The notes under the pieces were generated by a model. It searched no databases and was not told where the DNA came from. It saw nothing but the letters and a program-made list of their open reading frames with translations. 64,000 bases of DNA from Heterohyrax brucei. Taxonomy: Eukaryota > Chordata > Mammalia > Hyracoidea > Procaviidae. Shown in pieces: positions 22,671 through 34,969 of the stretch (the stretch's first letter is position 1; each line of letters starts with the position of its first letter). The DNA lies in contig CM053143.1 of NCBI GenBank assembly GCA_028571685.1, positions 8,919,501-8,983,500 of the forward strand, given 5' to 3'. The translations under genes and the position numbers were made by a program.

Positions 22671-23054
22671 GTACGTTTTGCTATAGCAATATCATTCTGG
22701 TTTTAATCCCAGAAAAACTGAGATAATTCTAATGAGCTGCAGGAAGAAAGAGAGAGAGATGGGTGTCCGTAAGATGATTCTGCACATTGTGATAAAGAAG
22801 TTTGCCCCCAAGTAACATGGATTTTTCTGTGAACTTCCATGTCTGACTGAGGCACAGTGCTAATCATCAGGTCTGAAATGGACTTTTGCAGGGACTTGTT
22901 GGTCATTTCACAAGACAGTGTTCCCGGGCCTTTTCCTTTCTGGTTCTCCTGCTTACTAGTGTAGTATGGACTGGAGTTTGTTACTTTTAAAACTTTAGGT
23001 TTTATTTTTCACTTGTAAATTGTAGAATACTATATTAGAGTGGCCATCTTGTCC
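22671..23054. other. unassigned sequence
   Basis: No recognised repeat or gene. Confidence 0.4.
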
Positions 23055-23185
23055 AAAGGCTTGGGAAACTGAGATGCAGAGAGGCTAAGTGACTTTCAAG
23101 AGGTCACTGTGAAGGCTTGAACTAGAATCCCAGTCTCCTGACACACATTCCAGGCATTGATCAAGCAGGCTGTACAGCAATTCTG
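23055..23185 (-). repeat. MIR SINE
   Basis: Complement of MIR: GGGAAACTGAGATGCAGAGA, GGCTAAGTGACTTTCAAGAG, GAATCCCAGTCTCCTGACAC. Confidence 0.75.
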
Positions 23186-24744
23186 CTTATATCTGCTTTT
23201 GCGAACATGTGCTGGATCAGAATCTCGTCTCTATAACCTTTCAAGTGTTCCTCAAGGGAATGGCTATGCTGGGTCTCTGCACTGCCATTTTGCAAAACTC
23301 ACACTAACTTCTACTTGTCTGAGAACAAATCTCTGCCAGTGTGTGACTTCTTTGAAGACATCAGGACTTCCCAGCGCAGGGCATAGCTCCTCCTGGAAAC
23401 GTGAACCTGTTCTGCTGTCTACCTATATGTTTGTGGCTGGGCATCCTTTTGCCTTTAATGAGATTTTGCAGTGACAGGACTGGAACAGATTGCTGGCATT
23501 ATGGCAGCCAGGATCTTGTCAGGAGGAACTTGGCAGTGCTTGTAGGTGTTATGACGCCGGCTCTTTGCTCAAGGGCAAGAATATCAAAGGGAAAATTGGA
23601 GATGAAGCAGAGAGCGAGAGGTAATGTCAAAAAAGTTCAGAAGATGAAGCCGGTAGCAGTAAATACACCAGAAATTATTACACACTTGGAGTCCTTGGTG
23701 TCTGAAGACATAGCCAAGAATTGCTTCAGTGATATTCCTTCATAAATCTGCATAATAATCTCTCGGCAGGGCTTTGGTGAAATTACAAGTATTCATTTAC
23801 TAAATTGGGTTCAGTGTCTGTATCATGCATGCCATATGAATATTCAGTGCGGGGAGCGCTTCCCAAACTATGTTGAAGTTAACACATAAGCTGAATATAA
23901 GTCAAGTAGCACACAAAATTGCGTGCTTATTTGAACCTAACAGGGTTCTTTACGTCTTAAAGAATTGAACTCCCCCTAACCTCCAACGTATCAATTAGTT
24001 CTCAGTCTAATAAAACAAAAGGTAAATCCTGAAAGGGATTTGTATCTGATTTTTGGCACAAAGTAGTTTTCTCTGTAACAGAGGATTAGGATAATCTGTA
24101 ACACACAGGCCTATGAATGGTTCTTTACAACATATTGGCAGCTGCCAAGGAGATACAGGAAGAATGTTTAATTACAATGTTCAGTAATAATAACAAAAGA
24201 GAGAAGAAACAACTCTGTTAGGAGACGAAGGTCTGTGCTGACTGGAAGAGGTACAATGGAGGCTCTTTCAGACCACAGACATTTGTTACAGCAGAGTTGT
24301 CTTGGCAGCTGATGGATGTTTTACCTTAGAACTTTTCTTCACAGCCCAGTTTAGTTTGCTTCATGGCCTAAGCATACAGAATTTCTTCTATTTCCCACAT
24401 CGCGTATTGTCCTGAAATGAAAACTGGTATTCTTCAGAGCGGAGTTGACCAGTTCTAGTATGGAGAGCGAACGAACACTTGAGCAAGTGGCAGGCAGCTC
24501 AAGTTCAAGTTCAGGACAGTGTACCAAACCAATGAGGTAGCTGCAGACAGTCAGTCTCCCTGGGCCTCTTGTCCATGATAGTCTGATGATTAACATCTAT
24601 ATTGAAAATATTTCTTCAGGACCATTGTTAGCAATAGTTTTTTTAATTATTCCCTAAACTATATAGTATGACGTTTAGACCAGCAATAGCAGACGGTCAA
24701 AGGTAATATGAGAATGCTTACTGACAGATAAATGTTAATTGGTC
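23186..24744. other. unassigned sequence
   Basis: No repeat recognised. Open frames at 23157-23474 and 23401-23745 (105 and 114 codons) overlap in different frames and have no domain I can name, so I leave them uncalled. Confidence 0.45.
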
Positions 24745-24960
24745 CTAATATGTGGCAAGTATTATACCAAATGTGTTTCACACATCAAATATCATCATAT
24801 AAGGTAGCTTTATTACTAGTATTAACAGGTTATTATTATCTTCACTTTGATGGAGAAGTTGAAACTCAAAAAGTTTAAATCAGAGGTCCAATATCATGCA
24901 GTTGTAAAGTAGCAAAGCTGATATTCAAATTCCGGTGTGTGCTGTTAACCCTTCAGTAAC
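24745..24960 (-). repeat. MIR SINE
   Basis: Complement of MIR: ATTATACCAAATGTGTTTCA, then TGGAGAAGTTGAAACTCAAA, and GCAAAGCTGATATTCAAATT before CTGTTAACCCTTCAG. Confidence 0.7.
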
Positions 24961-25965
24961 TTCTTTCTTCAGGACAACTTCTGGATGCATGTGAACTTCC
25001 CATGTTCTTCCCAAGCATGTGCTAAAGAAATTGGTGTAAGTTTTTACTTGACTGTGTTATTTATCCTGAGTCCTGTGAAACATGTAAAGAGGTCTGGAAG
25101 CTGAGCCAGGCAAGCCAAGTGCAGAGGATTTTTTTTGAAAGGACAAGTCTCAAATTTCAGAGGAACTGAATGAAGGAGGATGAGTGGCCTGTTGTCAATA
25201 CTCTTAGCCATAGTAAAAAGTTAGTTCAGGTTTCCCTTACTTTTAATGATTTAACTTTCAGATCTCCCTGATTACAGGTCAAACATGACAGACACTAAAA
25301 TATGCAAACCCAAGTGGCGCTTGGTAGACTGTAGAGGACAATGCTTTGCAGGTATAAAACAGAGAAGTAACCTGACTTATATGGGTTCTATCAATGTGGA
25401 AAGCTTTGGAAAACTAATGCAAGGATTTTGGGAAGGAACTGAGTGTTAAATTTGAAAGAAGATTTATTTTACCAGTGATTATATTCACTGACTAGAAAAG
25501 ATGGAAGTTGCAACCTGGGAATTAGGTGTGAGTTGTCTTGGTGATGTAATATGAGCCATATTTAGGGGAAAGAATTTAGTAGAAGTTATCAAGAGACATG
25601 AATAAAATATTTGGAAAGAAATGCATTCATTTCAGGTGATGAAGTGTCAAGATGCAGCCCCACTGAGGGAATGTCTCTCGGTAGAAATACCTGTACTCGG
25701 AAAAGTGCCAGAAGGGATACCGTGTACCCAAGTCGTCTTATGGTTACAGCAATCAACATAGGGGAAAAACAAAACAAAACAGAAGTCTTGAAACATGAAA
25801 CTAGAGAAAATTTATTGTTCTGTAAAGAAGCTGAAAGTTGGACCATTAAATCCCATCAAAGAGGATAATCAGTTACAGTTAATCAGAAATAGCTATGACT
25901 TGCCAAAAATAACTACAGAAGAAAATGGATAAAAAAACCTTTGTCACTTCTTGTAACTAGTGAAG
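24961..25965. other. unassigned sequence
   Basis: No recognised repeat or gene. The 85-codon frames at about 25589-25868 are each other's antisense and have no support. Confidence 0.45.
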
Positions 25966-26151
25966 GAGCCCTGGTGGCACATGAGAAAGTTCTTGGCTGC
26001 TTACCCAGAGGCTGTTGGCTCAAACCCAACCTGTGGCTCTGTGGGAGAAAGACCTGGTGATCTGCTCTTGTAAAGATTACAGAATAGAAGACCCTATGGG
26101 ACAGTTCTGCTCCACTACATGAAATTTTTGTGAGTTGAAATTATCCTGATG
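25966..26151 (+). repeat. AfroSINE copy, long variant
   Basis: Head GGAGCCCTGGTGGCACATGA, long-variant block GGGAGAAAGACCTGGTGATC, body GACCCTATGGGACAGTTCTG, and a decayed tail. Confidence 0.82.
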
Positions 26152-26370
26152 AAGGGGGAGAAGACTGAAGAACATTCTGGAGAGTTTGAAACAGTAAGAC
26201 TATACCAAATCCTGAAAGGCTTGTAGAACAAAACTGTGTTGTTAATTGAGCTTTGGCAATTGACTGGAAAGGATTAGGACACCAAAGTGGTCCTTAAGGC
26301 AAATTGAGTCAACGTAAGTTTCTTCTTGGGTATTTGCTACTGATATACCCCATTAGGATCCGTGTCAACG

Positions 26371-26562
26371 TTGTTGTGGGTCATGGAATTGATACCAACT
26401 CACTGGGTTGTTGCATAACAGACTGGAGCTGCCCTGTGTAGTTTCTGAGGCTATAATCATCTGTGGAGCAGATGCCTAGCTTATTCTCTTATGGAGTGGC
26501 TGGTGGCTTCCAGCTGCCAATCTTTTAGTTTAGCAATTGAGCACTTAACCATGTGCCTCCTC
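26371..26562 (-). repeat. AfroSINE copy, long variant
   Basis: Tail GTTGTTGTGGGTCATGGAAT, body GACTGGAGCTGCCCTGTGTA, and a head complement ending AGCACTTAACCATGTGCCTC. Confidence 0.78.
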
Positions 26563-27272
26563 AGTGTGAGTGTTAGGCTACCATGAAAGTAAAGTAAGAA
26601 GTCCTTTGTTCTTACTTTCATAGAATCCAGGCTTAGGGAGAGACTGTCCACATTCACAGCATAAACATAGAAACTGTCGTGTGTCTCTGTCTTCCTATTT
26701 CACAGTATTTAATAAAAAGAATACAAATCAAATACCTTTCCTACAGTGTCATTTTCACCATGACTGTGAAATGCTGTTACAGTAAAATGAGAAAAATGTA
26801 AATGAGAGGGAGGGAAAAGCATAACGGTGTCATCACAAAAGGTTCTACGTATGGAATCCCACTGATGGAGATGCTGTTTATTGAATAGATGACTGAAGGT
26901 GATTCTCCCTGTGTATCCTAGTAAGTCTGTAAGTGTAAATGTAGGCAGTGATCATTGAAAATGTATGTATTCGAGGTTACGTGGGCCTTTACTATGCTCT
27001 GCTTAGCTGGCTAACAGAGCGTGGCGCTCAGCTCTGAGGAGGTCAGAAGACTATTTATGGTCCTTGGTGACTTTACTTAGGTTACAAATGAAACGTCCTG
27101 ATTTCAGGAAGTGCCATTCAGTAGAAGACCTGACCTTGCGCTGCAAGGAATAAAGTTGGAAAAATGTACCTGGAGGCCAGAACATTTTCAAACAAGTTGG
27201 CTTAGTTACTTCTTGTTTATCAAGAAACACTTTTTGTTTCATCAAATGTATTTGCTTCATCAATAAGACAAA
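26563..27272. other. unassigned sequence
   Basis: No recognised repeat or gene. Confidence 0.4.
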
Positions 27273-27790
27273 TCATTTAAAAAAAATTGAAAAATGACAA
27301 CAAACATACATACACACAAAACAAAGCAAAAGTGAGTTTAAGGTTTCTTCTCCAGAGTGTTCTTCTTCCTTGCTGAGGTCACTGTCTCTGTAGGCATAAT
27401 TGTCAGATGAGTGAGCTGCAAGCCACGAGCCATAGCGAAAGCAAATGGAATTATCTGACTTTACAAGGCCAAGGTGGTTTATCTTCATTTCATACATTTT
27501 GATTATAGCATATTGAATTTAATGCTTAGAAACATAGTTGGGTTAACATATCCAGACATAGCAGTTTTCCATATAGCACTCTTTCAATATGGAAATAACT
27601 AGGCAGCATGTCCTTGCTAGCATTAACTAGTCCTTTCAGTTGTTTTAAAGGGTCTACAATGTTTTCAATCAGGTATCTACAAAGGGCTTCAAAATTTTCA
27701 TTAAACAAATGACTGGTTTCTGATGAATTCAGCAGCACTGGTTTTAGCACCAGTTTAACATGCAATTGGCCATAGCCAATGACTTTGACA
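27273..27790 (-). other. two unassigned minus-strand open frames
   Basis: Consecutive minus-strand frames (27526-27765, about 80 codons, and 27273-27497, about 74 codons) have protein-like composition. The first contains NENFEALCRYLIENIVDPLK, an amphipathic helix-like stretch. The second contains SDNYAYRDSDLSKEEEHSGE. They are in different frames and separated by stops. I recognise no family. They may be a decayed retrocopy, exons of an unknown gene, or chance. Confidence 0.15.
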
Positions 27791-28310
27791 ATGACTTAGT
27801 ATGAGGTAGGTGGTGCAGTTCATACGAATGTTTTCATTTTAAGCTTAATAAGCTAGATGTTGGATGCTTCACAAAGTGAACAAAATTTAGGATAGAAAAA
27901 GGAAAGTTTAAGAAACACTGGACTAGAAACACTGTAATATCTTAGAGGAAGAAAAATGGATTTGATCCCAAGATTCAAGCTGGATTTGAGTGATTTACTA
28001 AAGGCCATATACTTTCAGGTATTTATTTCAATGCCTGTACAATGGGAACAAGAACTGCATTCTCCCCATGTTAGAAAGAAATACCAAGTAAACATCTTAA
28101 ATCTCAAGATCATGAGATTTAAAAATGTTGCATAAATGTAACTAATGATTCAAAGTATTTAAAATTAAACCAAGTGAAATATAATTTTAAAGAAGATTCT
28201 TATAAATGCAGCATCAATTGAAATTAAAAGCCGTATAGAAATATATCCTGAAAAAAATGAAAATATCATAGAAAAAGCAGCAGATTAATTTACATAAAAG
28301 ACACTTTGAC
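27791..28310. other. unassigned AT-rich sequence
   Basis: No recognised repeat or gene. Confidence 0.4.
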
Positions 28311-28322
28311 CTCAAGTTAGAA

Positions 28323-28454
28323 ATCATCAATGACTCAGTGGGAGAAAGATATGGCAGTATGCTTCTGTAAAGATTTGTAGCCTTGGAAAACGTATAGGGT
28401 CACTATGAGTCGAAACTGGCTGAGTCTTAGTGGGTTGGTTTTGGTTTTTTAAAT
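28323..28454 (+). repeat. 5'-truncated AfroSINE with 12-bp TSD
   Basis: The insertion lacks the tRNA-like promoter head. It starts near GGGAGAAAGATATGGCAGTA and runs to GGTTTTGGTTTTTTAAAT. Perfect 12-base repeats CTCAAGTTAGAA lie at 28311-28322 and 28455-28466. Without the head this copy has no internal pol III promoter. Confidence 0.88.
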
Positions 28455-28466
28455 CTCAAGTTAGAA

Positions 28467-28939
28467 CCAGTGTTTCGAGAAGTTCAAATGACCATTTGCT
28501 GATTTGTGGAGATTATCAGCCCATGGACACTAATTTAAATGACAGACATTGTTACCTGTCCCTTTTCTAAATGAAACGTGCTTATTATGCATCTTCTATA
28601 TTTCAAGCAAGGCGATAGTCACTGGGAATGCTATGTGGAGAGGGAAGGACATGGTCTAGGGCCTACAATTAGGCTGTTGTAGAGATTTGTCTTGAGAACC
28701 CATTTTTCATCACACGAAGAAGATCTACTAAATGCCAACAAACTGAAAAATGTAAGAGGAGAAGCTATCATCACGGGAGAAGTGCTCAGGATTCAGCTGC
28801 TGAATTCTGGAATATGAATCCAACATGAAGAAAACAGAGAAAGAGAGAGAAAGAGCAGCCATTGGGAAAGTTAAGCACATTCGGTGTATGTCTTGCTGTT
28901 ACATTTTTAATTTTTTAGTTTTCCTGCAATCCCTGGGTC
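28467..28939. other. unassigned sequence
   Basis: No recognised repeat or gene. Confidence 0.4.
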
Positions 28940-29150
28940 ATGGGAACAGCTAATGTACTTGACTATTAACCAAAAAATTGGAAGTGCAAGTCCACCAGAT
29001 GTATCTAGGAAGAAAGACGTAGCAATCTACCTCTGAAAAATCAGCCACTTGAAAACGCTATGGGGTATAGTTTTATCTCTGACAAAACACGGTGGCATGC
29101 TGAGTCAGAAAAGACTCAACAGTAACTGTATTTGTTTGTTTTGTTTTAGA
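28940..29150 (+). repeat. afrotherian SINE, CTGGGTGG-type subfamily
   Basis: The block GGAAGAAAGACGTAGCAATC with TCAGCCACTTGAAAACGCTA marks a SINE subfamily whose middle shares sequence with the RTE 5' leader. The tail is GAGTCAGAAAAGACTCAACA then TTTGTTTGTTTTG. Confidence 0.75.
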
Positions 29151-29431
29151 ATCTCTAGAATGTCTATATAGAGAATGTAATACAAAGGACCAGTCTGACT
29201 GACTCCATAACTAGATATCCAAGAAGCTAATTCCCTCGGAGGACTGGCAAATCCGGGCATCTTGAAATTGTCTTCTCAGATCAACCAACTGAAATTTGAA
29301 GTCTATTATGGAAATTCAAAGACCACAAAAAGGGTTTTCAGCTCTAATCTGAGAAAGGCATAAATATTATATCTGCCTGATTTCAAGTGAAATGAAGAGA
29401 CTTATTTGTGTATTTATAATAACCTTCTCTA

Positions 29432-29737
29432 GGGTGCATTGGTAGTTCACTGGTAGAATTCTCCCTTTGCAGGTAAGAGACCTGGGTTGAATTCTTAACC
29501 AGCGCTGATCACCACATCTCAGTGTTGAACAAAGCAATGTATGATGTTGAACAGGTTTCAGTGATGCTTACAGACTACAAAGAAATGCCTGGTGATTTCC
29601 TTCTGAAAATCAGCCCCTGAAAACCCTATAGATCATAATGATCTGATACAGAAATGATCACGAAAATAGCATTCTGTTCCGTTGTCCTTGGGGTTGCCAG
29701 GAGCTGGAGCTGTCTCCTCAGCAGCTAACAACAGTCG
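29432..29737 (+). repeat. tRNA-Gly-headed SINE with RTE-derived body
   Basis: The head GGTGCATTGGTAGTTCACTG, then GTAGAATTCTCCCTTTGCAG and GACCTGGGTTGAATTC, closely matches tRNA-Gly(GCC), with A box GGTAGTTCACTGG and B box GGGTTGAATTC. The body (GATGTTGAACAGGTTTCAGT, GCCTGGTGATTTCC, GAAAACCCTATAGATCATAA) matches the RTE 5' leader, and the end (TCAGCAGCTAACAACAG) matches the RTE 3' tail. It is a non-autonomous composite expected to use RTE machinery. It is not a functional tRNA gene, because the 3' half of the tRNA is replaced. Confidence 0.82.
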
Positions 29738-30898
29738 TCACTGTGCTGAGATACGAAAGAGGGGCTGCACGTCCGGCCTGGAGTTTCGTCAGCTTAACTC
29801 TGACTCTTGTCTTGCTTCACAAAAAGTAGGCATGCTTTATACCCTGTTGTTCCATTTGATAAGTTGGGTGAGGGGGAAATTCCCTAACATATTCTGGTTG
29901 TTGTGTGGTCTGGTGTCAAAGTTGTTCTCTGTGAGACAACCCTGAGTACTCTGTAAGGACACAGAAATCTCTCAAGGCAAGGAAGACAATTCACTTTCAC
30001 GTCATGTGCTGGCAATGCTTAACGCCGGACTGTTGATGAACTAGCGAAGTTGTATACTTTCACTTGGATTTTCTTGTGGGTTATTCCTGGTACATTTTAC
30101 CTTGTTAATTTGTTCTTAATGAGTTCATCAGCAATGATTTAATACAACTTTGAGGAACAGCTTTCTTTAGTCTTTAATTCGCGACAGTTCCCCTTCTATT
30201 TGGCAGTACATTAATGGAAATGGAAAATTGCCTCATTCTAAATGTCAGAATAATACTGCACCAAAAACAATTCAGTCATGTCTTTCAAACCACGCACATA
30301 TGGTTCATCACCAAATGTCACTGTTCTTCCCCTTCCCCCTGTGGCCCCCTCCCGCCTGTACCTTCCCTCTCTATTTTCTTTCCATTTGTCTGTCTCTGGA
30401 GATCATTGTTTGGATTAACTTTTTAATATCTTTGCATAAGCTTACATTCTCCTATGGTCTGTATTTGTTAACAGTCCAGGTACTAGTTCTATCACGCTAG
30501 TCTCACCTAGATCCTTGAAATTGGCAAAGTTCACAGACCGGGTGACAACAATCTCTTTTATCACAAATGTCTTTCATTGCTCTCAAATTGGAAAAATAAA
30601 GTTTATGTGAAGTTTCTTCAAAATAATTTTTGTGCATGATTCTGAGCTGTTTTTATGAAGTTCCTCTAAGAAAAGCTACATTCCTTACTTTGTCTGTGTT
30701 GAAGGAAGCTGTTTTTACAATGAATGCTTTCATTATAAGTGTTTCAGTTATAATTTATTGAATAAGTTCACAATGAGAGCATCCAACACAATTCCATATT
30801 CACCTAAAAATATCAATTTTTAATTGTGAATCTGGCTTTACTGATACTTAAAGAACATTTAAAGTAATTTTTTAGAATTAGTCTATAAGCTAAGCTAT
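29738..30898. other. unassigned sequence
   Basis: No recognised repeat or gene. Confidence 0.45.
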
Positions 30899-31067
30899 TG
30901 AAAACCAAACCAAACCTGACAAACTTGCTGCTGTCAAGTCGATTCTGACTCATAGCGACCCTATAAGACAAAGTAGAACTGCCCCATAGAGTTTTCAAGG
31001 AGCACCTGGAAGATTCAAATTGCTGACCTTCTGGTTAGCGGACACAGCACTTATGCCACCAGGGTTT
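30899..31067 (-). repeat. AfroSINE copy with TSD
   Basis: Full-length, well-preserved minus-strand SINE from AAAACCAAACCAAACCTGAC to GCCACCAGGGTTT. Nine-base TSD CTAAGCTAT at 30890-30898 and 31068-31076. Confidence 0.92.
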
Positions 31068-31076
31068 CTAAGCTAT

Positions 31077-32640
31077 CTAAAGGCTATTTTTCAAGGGAAA
31101 GATAAAAGATAAATTTCCAAAGTTGTGGATTAAGCATCTACCTTTATAGGTTAGTCTCTGTGAGGCATTTTAATGATAATTTTTCTCCTTCTGAAAAAAT
31201 GTCTCTTTCATATAATATTTTAGAAAAAAACTTTTGCAGAAAAAAAGAATTCCACTCTTAATTGTATATTTTCTAATATCATTCTCCTTAAGGTATTTGT
31301 CTGAAACTAGAATTTTGAATCTTAATTAGCTGATTAGTTTTTGCTTTTTATTTCTACCAGAAATCTGAGTCATCTGTGAAGTATGAATATTTTAATTCAA
31401 ATAAGTGTTTTCTACAGAAGAAGGCTCACTTGTTTAAGCAGCTAGAAGGTAATCAGAGGGCAACCTGTTAGTTTTGCACTTCAACAGTAAAATCAGAAAG
31501 CACCGAACTTTACCAGATTTCCCTTTTTCCCTTTTTCTCTCACTGGTAGTATTAAGATATTTGCCAGTCTTACTCTGTACAGGTTATATAACAAAAATCA
31601 TAGTAATTATACTTTTTTCCGTGATTTGTTTTAAATTTACAATGGTGCAGGTGCTTTTATATAGGTCTTTTAATTTAATTTTCCCACAATCGCTGAAGTA
31701 GATTGGAAAACCAAGGTTCACTGGGTAATGGATACACACTTTTTTATTCCATATTATTTCTATTATGCTGTACCATGAAGCTTAGAGCCTAAAAAGACGT
31801 AAAGAGTCTATAAGGGTCTTTCAGCTACCCTCTATCATTGCCAGGAGTCATGCAACCCCTACTAGATCCCTTCTTGTGATGCAGAACCCACTGATCACTT
31901 GATTAGGTCTCTTCTCTGGGCTAAACTTTTTCAATTCCTTACTTCCAGAACTTCAGTGATCTTCATAATACATTCAGAACAGGGCATGATAGTCCATGGG
32001 ATTTCAGTCTGTACCAATGTATAATACAGAGAATTTAGTTGGGGCATTACATTTTTAAAAAACTAGACTCATCATATTTGTGAGCACATTCACATGAGCT
32101 AGCTACCTGTTAACTCATGTTAAGCAGCATATCAGTAATTAAGTAAAAGAGAATTAGTAACATAGATTCCTAGTAACTAGGTCACCCATCCTAAGGAGCA
32201 TGAGTGACTTTTGAATTCAGCATGATGTTTTATACAAATTTCTGTTATATTATTCTTTGTCTAGCTGACACGTATAAACTTGGGCAACTAATCTAAGTTT
32301 TAGGTTTTTTCCATGATTTAATGGTTGGATCTTTCTTTTGCTCCATAGCATTCTGTTATCGCTAATTTTCATAGAATTCTTTTTCTATATTGTCAGTCAG
32401 GTGTTAATAAAAATGTTGAGATAGACTCTGCTTAAGACAAACTTCTAGAACTGGCCTGACGGGCTTTCCTCTGGGACAAACCCCTGGTCAGCCAATCTCA
32501 TAGGTTCTCTCTAAGGCTCACTGAGTCATTCTGAACCCTGCACAGGAAATTGGGGTGTACTTAGGGCCTCTGGCTGGACAAGTCTCCAGATATACCTTCA
32601 ACAACCTCCTTCTCCTTGTGACATCTGGGTTTTTTTTGTG
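31077..32640. other. unassigned AT-rich sequence
   Basis: No confident repeat or gene. A weak MIR-like patch occurs at about 31660-31730. Confidence 0.4.
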
Positions 32641-32692
32641 TGTGTGTTTCTTTTCTCTCTCTCTCTCTCTCTCTTTCTTTTCTTCTTTTTTT
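32641..32692. repeat. TG/TC-rich simple repeat
   Basis: TGTGTGTG is followed by about eight TC units and a T-rich end. Its complement gives a spurious frame rich in Arg-Glu repeats. Confidence 0.9.
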
Positions 32693-32999
32693 GTGATATA
32701 CGGACATTAGCCTTCTTTCAGCCATTTTAATATGTTCTGTGCCCCTGGTTCTCTCTTGGTGATATTCCTTCTTAGCTATACGGCTCATTTCATCACATAA
32801 TCCTAATTTGTTGGTCAGAAAGAAGCCCACTTACTGGGGACTATGTGTACTCAGAAATAGCATGCTAGGTACTGTTGACCCTATAAACATATGTTAAGAC
32901 TTAATCTCTGGGATTTCATTTTAAGGCAGAGTTCAGTGAATTGCATCATGCATAGACATTAACATTTCTCAGATTTCTCCCTCTCTTTTCCTGTGTCGT
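32693..32999. other. unassigned sequence
   Basis: No recognised repeat or gene. Confidence 0.4.
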
Positions 33000-33172
33000 C
33001 AGATGGTTAAGGCGCTCAGCTGCTAACCAAAACACTGGCTGTTGAGTCAACCTAAGGACACCTCAGATAAAAAGGCTTGAAAAATCAGCTATTGAAAACC
33101 GTGTGGGGGGCACAGTTCTGCTCTGACAGACACAGGACTGTGACGAGTCAGAGACTTGATGGCAAGACCTTC
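33000..33172 (+). repeat. afrotherian SINE, CTGGGTGG-type subfamily, shortened
   Basis: Promoter region CAGATGGTTAAGGCGCTCAG then CTGCTAACC, middle AAATCAGCTATTGAAAACCG, and tail GACGAGTCAGAGACTTGATG. The GGAAGAAAGGCCTGGC block is deleted. Confidence 0.75.
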
Positions 33173-33790
33173 TTGATGAGATTCTAAGGGCTCACTAAGC
33201 TATGTCTCCTACCCTGTATTTCACTGATTTTAACTCACTGTGTGGCTCATAGCAAGTGCTTGATACATGATTGTAGATCTCAGCCTGACTCACTTCTGAT
33301 CACTTGTGGCTGTCCTCATCAAAATTTAACTTCCAAACCCTTCCATCTTCCTTCATCTCTTGCTCTTTTCAGAGTTTGTGGCTTTAGGATTGTGCTCCTT
33401 TTTTCTTCGTCTCTTAAAAATCTTAAGTTTCATAGTTTGGGGCCCTTTTTTCCTGGCTATGGGTAGGGCTTTGGCTACCTCCTGTCTTAACAATTGCTAC
33501 TCCTGATGTGACCTAATCGTGTCCCACGAAGTCTTACACTTCCACCTCACTAGTGATGTTCTTTCTGGGTGTTCACAATTCAGACTAGTTTGGAATGAGC
33601 TCAAGATCTAGAGGTAATAATGGTTACAACCCCAGCAAGAGGAACCTATTTTAACAAACAAATGCACAATTAGATTCAAGGGACTTCTTCTGAATGACAT
33701 TTTTTAAAATCTAGAACAGATGGTCTAATACCTACTGAGTGACTTTTCTCTGCCAGTTACATTTGGAGATGTATGCTATAGAGAAGGCGG
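33173..33790. other. unassigned sequence
   Basis: No recognised repeat or gene. Confidence 0.4.
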
Positions 33791-33850
33791 GTAACAGACA
33801 TGTTACCAGGCATGTAACAGACATGTTACCAGGCAGGTAACAGACATGTT
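33791..33850. repeat. 23-bp tandem repeat, 2.6 copies
   Basis: Units begin GTAACAGACATGTTACCAGG at 33791, 33814 and 33837. Each contains the inverted pair GTAAC...GTTAC around AGACAT. Confidence 0.95.
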
Positions 33851-33965
33851 GGCCATCTATTGTTTGATGCTAATTATTTGGTTGGTACAGGCTAGTTAGG
33901 GAGAGAGGAAAGGTAAATATATTTACCAAAATTAAAAGAAAATTTGATACTTCTTATGAAAATTT

Positions 33966-34132
33966 GGAAACCCTGATAGTATAGTAGTTAAGTGCTATGG
34001 TTGCTAGCCAAAAGGTTGGTAGTTCAAATCCACCAGGCACTCCTTGGAAACTCTATGGGGCAGCTCTGCTCTGTCCTATAGCACCATTATGAGTCAGAAT
34101 CAATTGGATGGCATGGGATTTTTTTTTTTTTT
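33966..34132 (+). repeat. AfroSINE copy with TSD
   Basis: Full-length plus-strand SINE from GGAAACCCTGATAGTATAGT to a pure T run. TSD TGAAAATTT at 33957-33965 and 34133-34141. Confidence 0.92.
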
Positions 34133-34141
34133 TGAAAATTT

Positions 34142-34504
34142 AAACAGTTTGATTCTTAATTTGAGCATATTTTCATTTATATTAATATATGCACATAATG
34201 AGAGCTCTGTAGTATTAAATGATGGTGAAGGTGAGTTCCAAAAAACAAAAATAACTTTTTACTTCCTGGTTCTTGCTATGACCAGAAGATCAGGTGCATA
34301 AATAAAACTAGAACATATCTTGTGATTGTTGTGAACTGGTTGGAACCAGCGTAACAGAGATCAGAAGATGATCCTCGTAAGGAACTTTAAGAGCAAAGAG
34401 TTTCAGGTTACATCATAAAATCTTGGATACATACCCATAGTTTATAGCCACACCTTAGACGTTCTGAGTATTTGTTCTTGTCAGGAAAGCTCTCTAGCTA
34501 TAAA
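34142..34504. other. unassigned sequence
   Basis: No recognised repeat or gene. Confidence 0.4.
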
Positions 34505-34585
34505 TAGTAATGCATAGTGGACAGAGTACTATACTATGAGTCAAGGGAACATGATTCCAGTATTGTTCTTCATATTACAGATGGC
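34505..34585 (+). repeat. possible MIR fragment
   Basis: ATGCATAGTGGACAGAGTAC and ATGAGTCAAGGGAACATGAT resemble the sense 5' part of MIR. Weak. Confidence 0.35.
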
Positions 34586-34703
34586 CTCCCCTCAAGGGTA
34601 TGCTGAATCCATTACGGTAGACCCAGAAGAAGGGCAGATGAAAAAGGTCTGAGAGGAGTGAATTCCTTGGGGCAAAGGCTCTGGTATCTAAAATACAGTA
34701 TCT

Positions 34704-34815
34704 GCATTAGTTTCTAGGGCTGCTGTAAATAAATCACTACAAACTTGGTGATTTAAAATGATAGAAATTTATTCTGTGACAGTTCTGGAGTCTAGAGTCT
34801 GGAAGGACAATGTTG
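34704..34815 (-). repeat. MLT1-type MaLR LTR end
   Basis: The plus strand TGCATTAGTTTCTAGGGCTG, then TGATTTAAAATGATAGAAAT and GACAGTTCTGGAGTCTAGAG, is the complement of an MLT1-type LTR 3' end. Only about 110 bases remain. Confidence 0.6.
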
Positions 34816-34969
34816 TGGTTGAAAGAAGTCTGGGGAGACTCACTGTCTGAAGCCCACCCACCCGCCTTGGTTTGGTACAGTGTCCTGAACTAGAACTTGA
34901 GCTGCCTGTCACCTGCTCAAGTGTTCTTTTGCTCTCCACATTGGAATTGGTCAGCTGTTCTCAGGAAGA

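Noticed and set aside
23401-23745. 114-codon plus-strand open frame
   Set aside because: It has a hydrophobic start and basic middle but no family resemblance, and it overlaps another open frame in a different register.
29432-29510. tRNA-Gly-like sequence with A and B boxes
   Set aside because: The acceptor stem 3' half is missing and the sequence runs on into an RTE-derived body, so it is the head of a SINE, not a tRNA gene.
32641-32692. Arg/Glu-rich frame on the minus strand
   Set aside because: It is the translation of a TC microsatellite.
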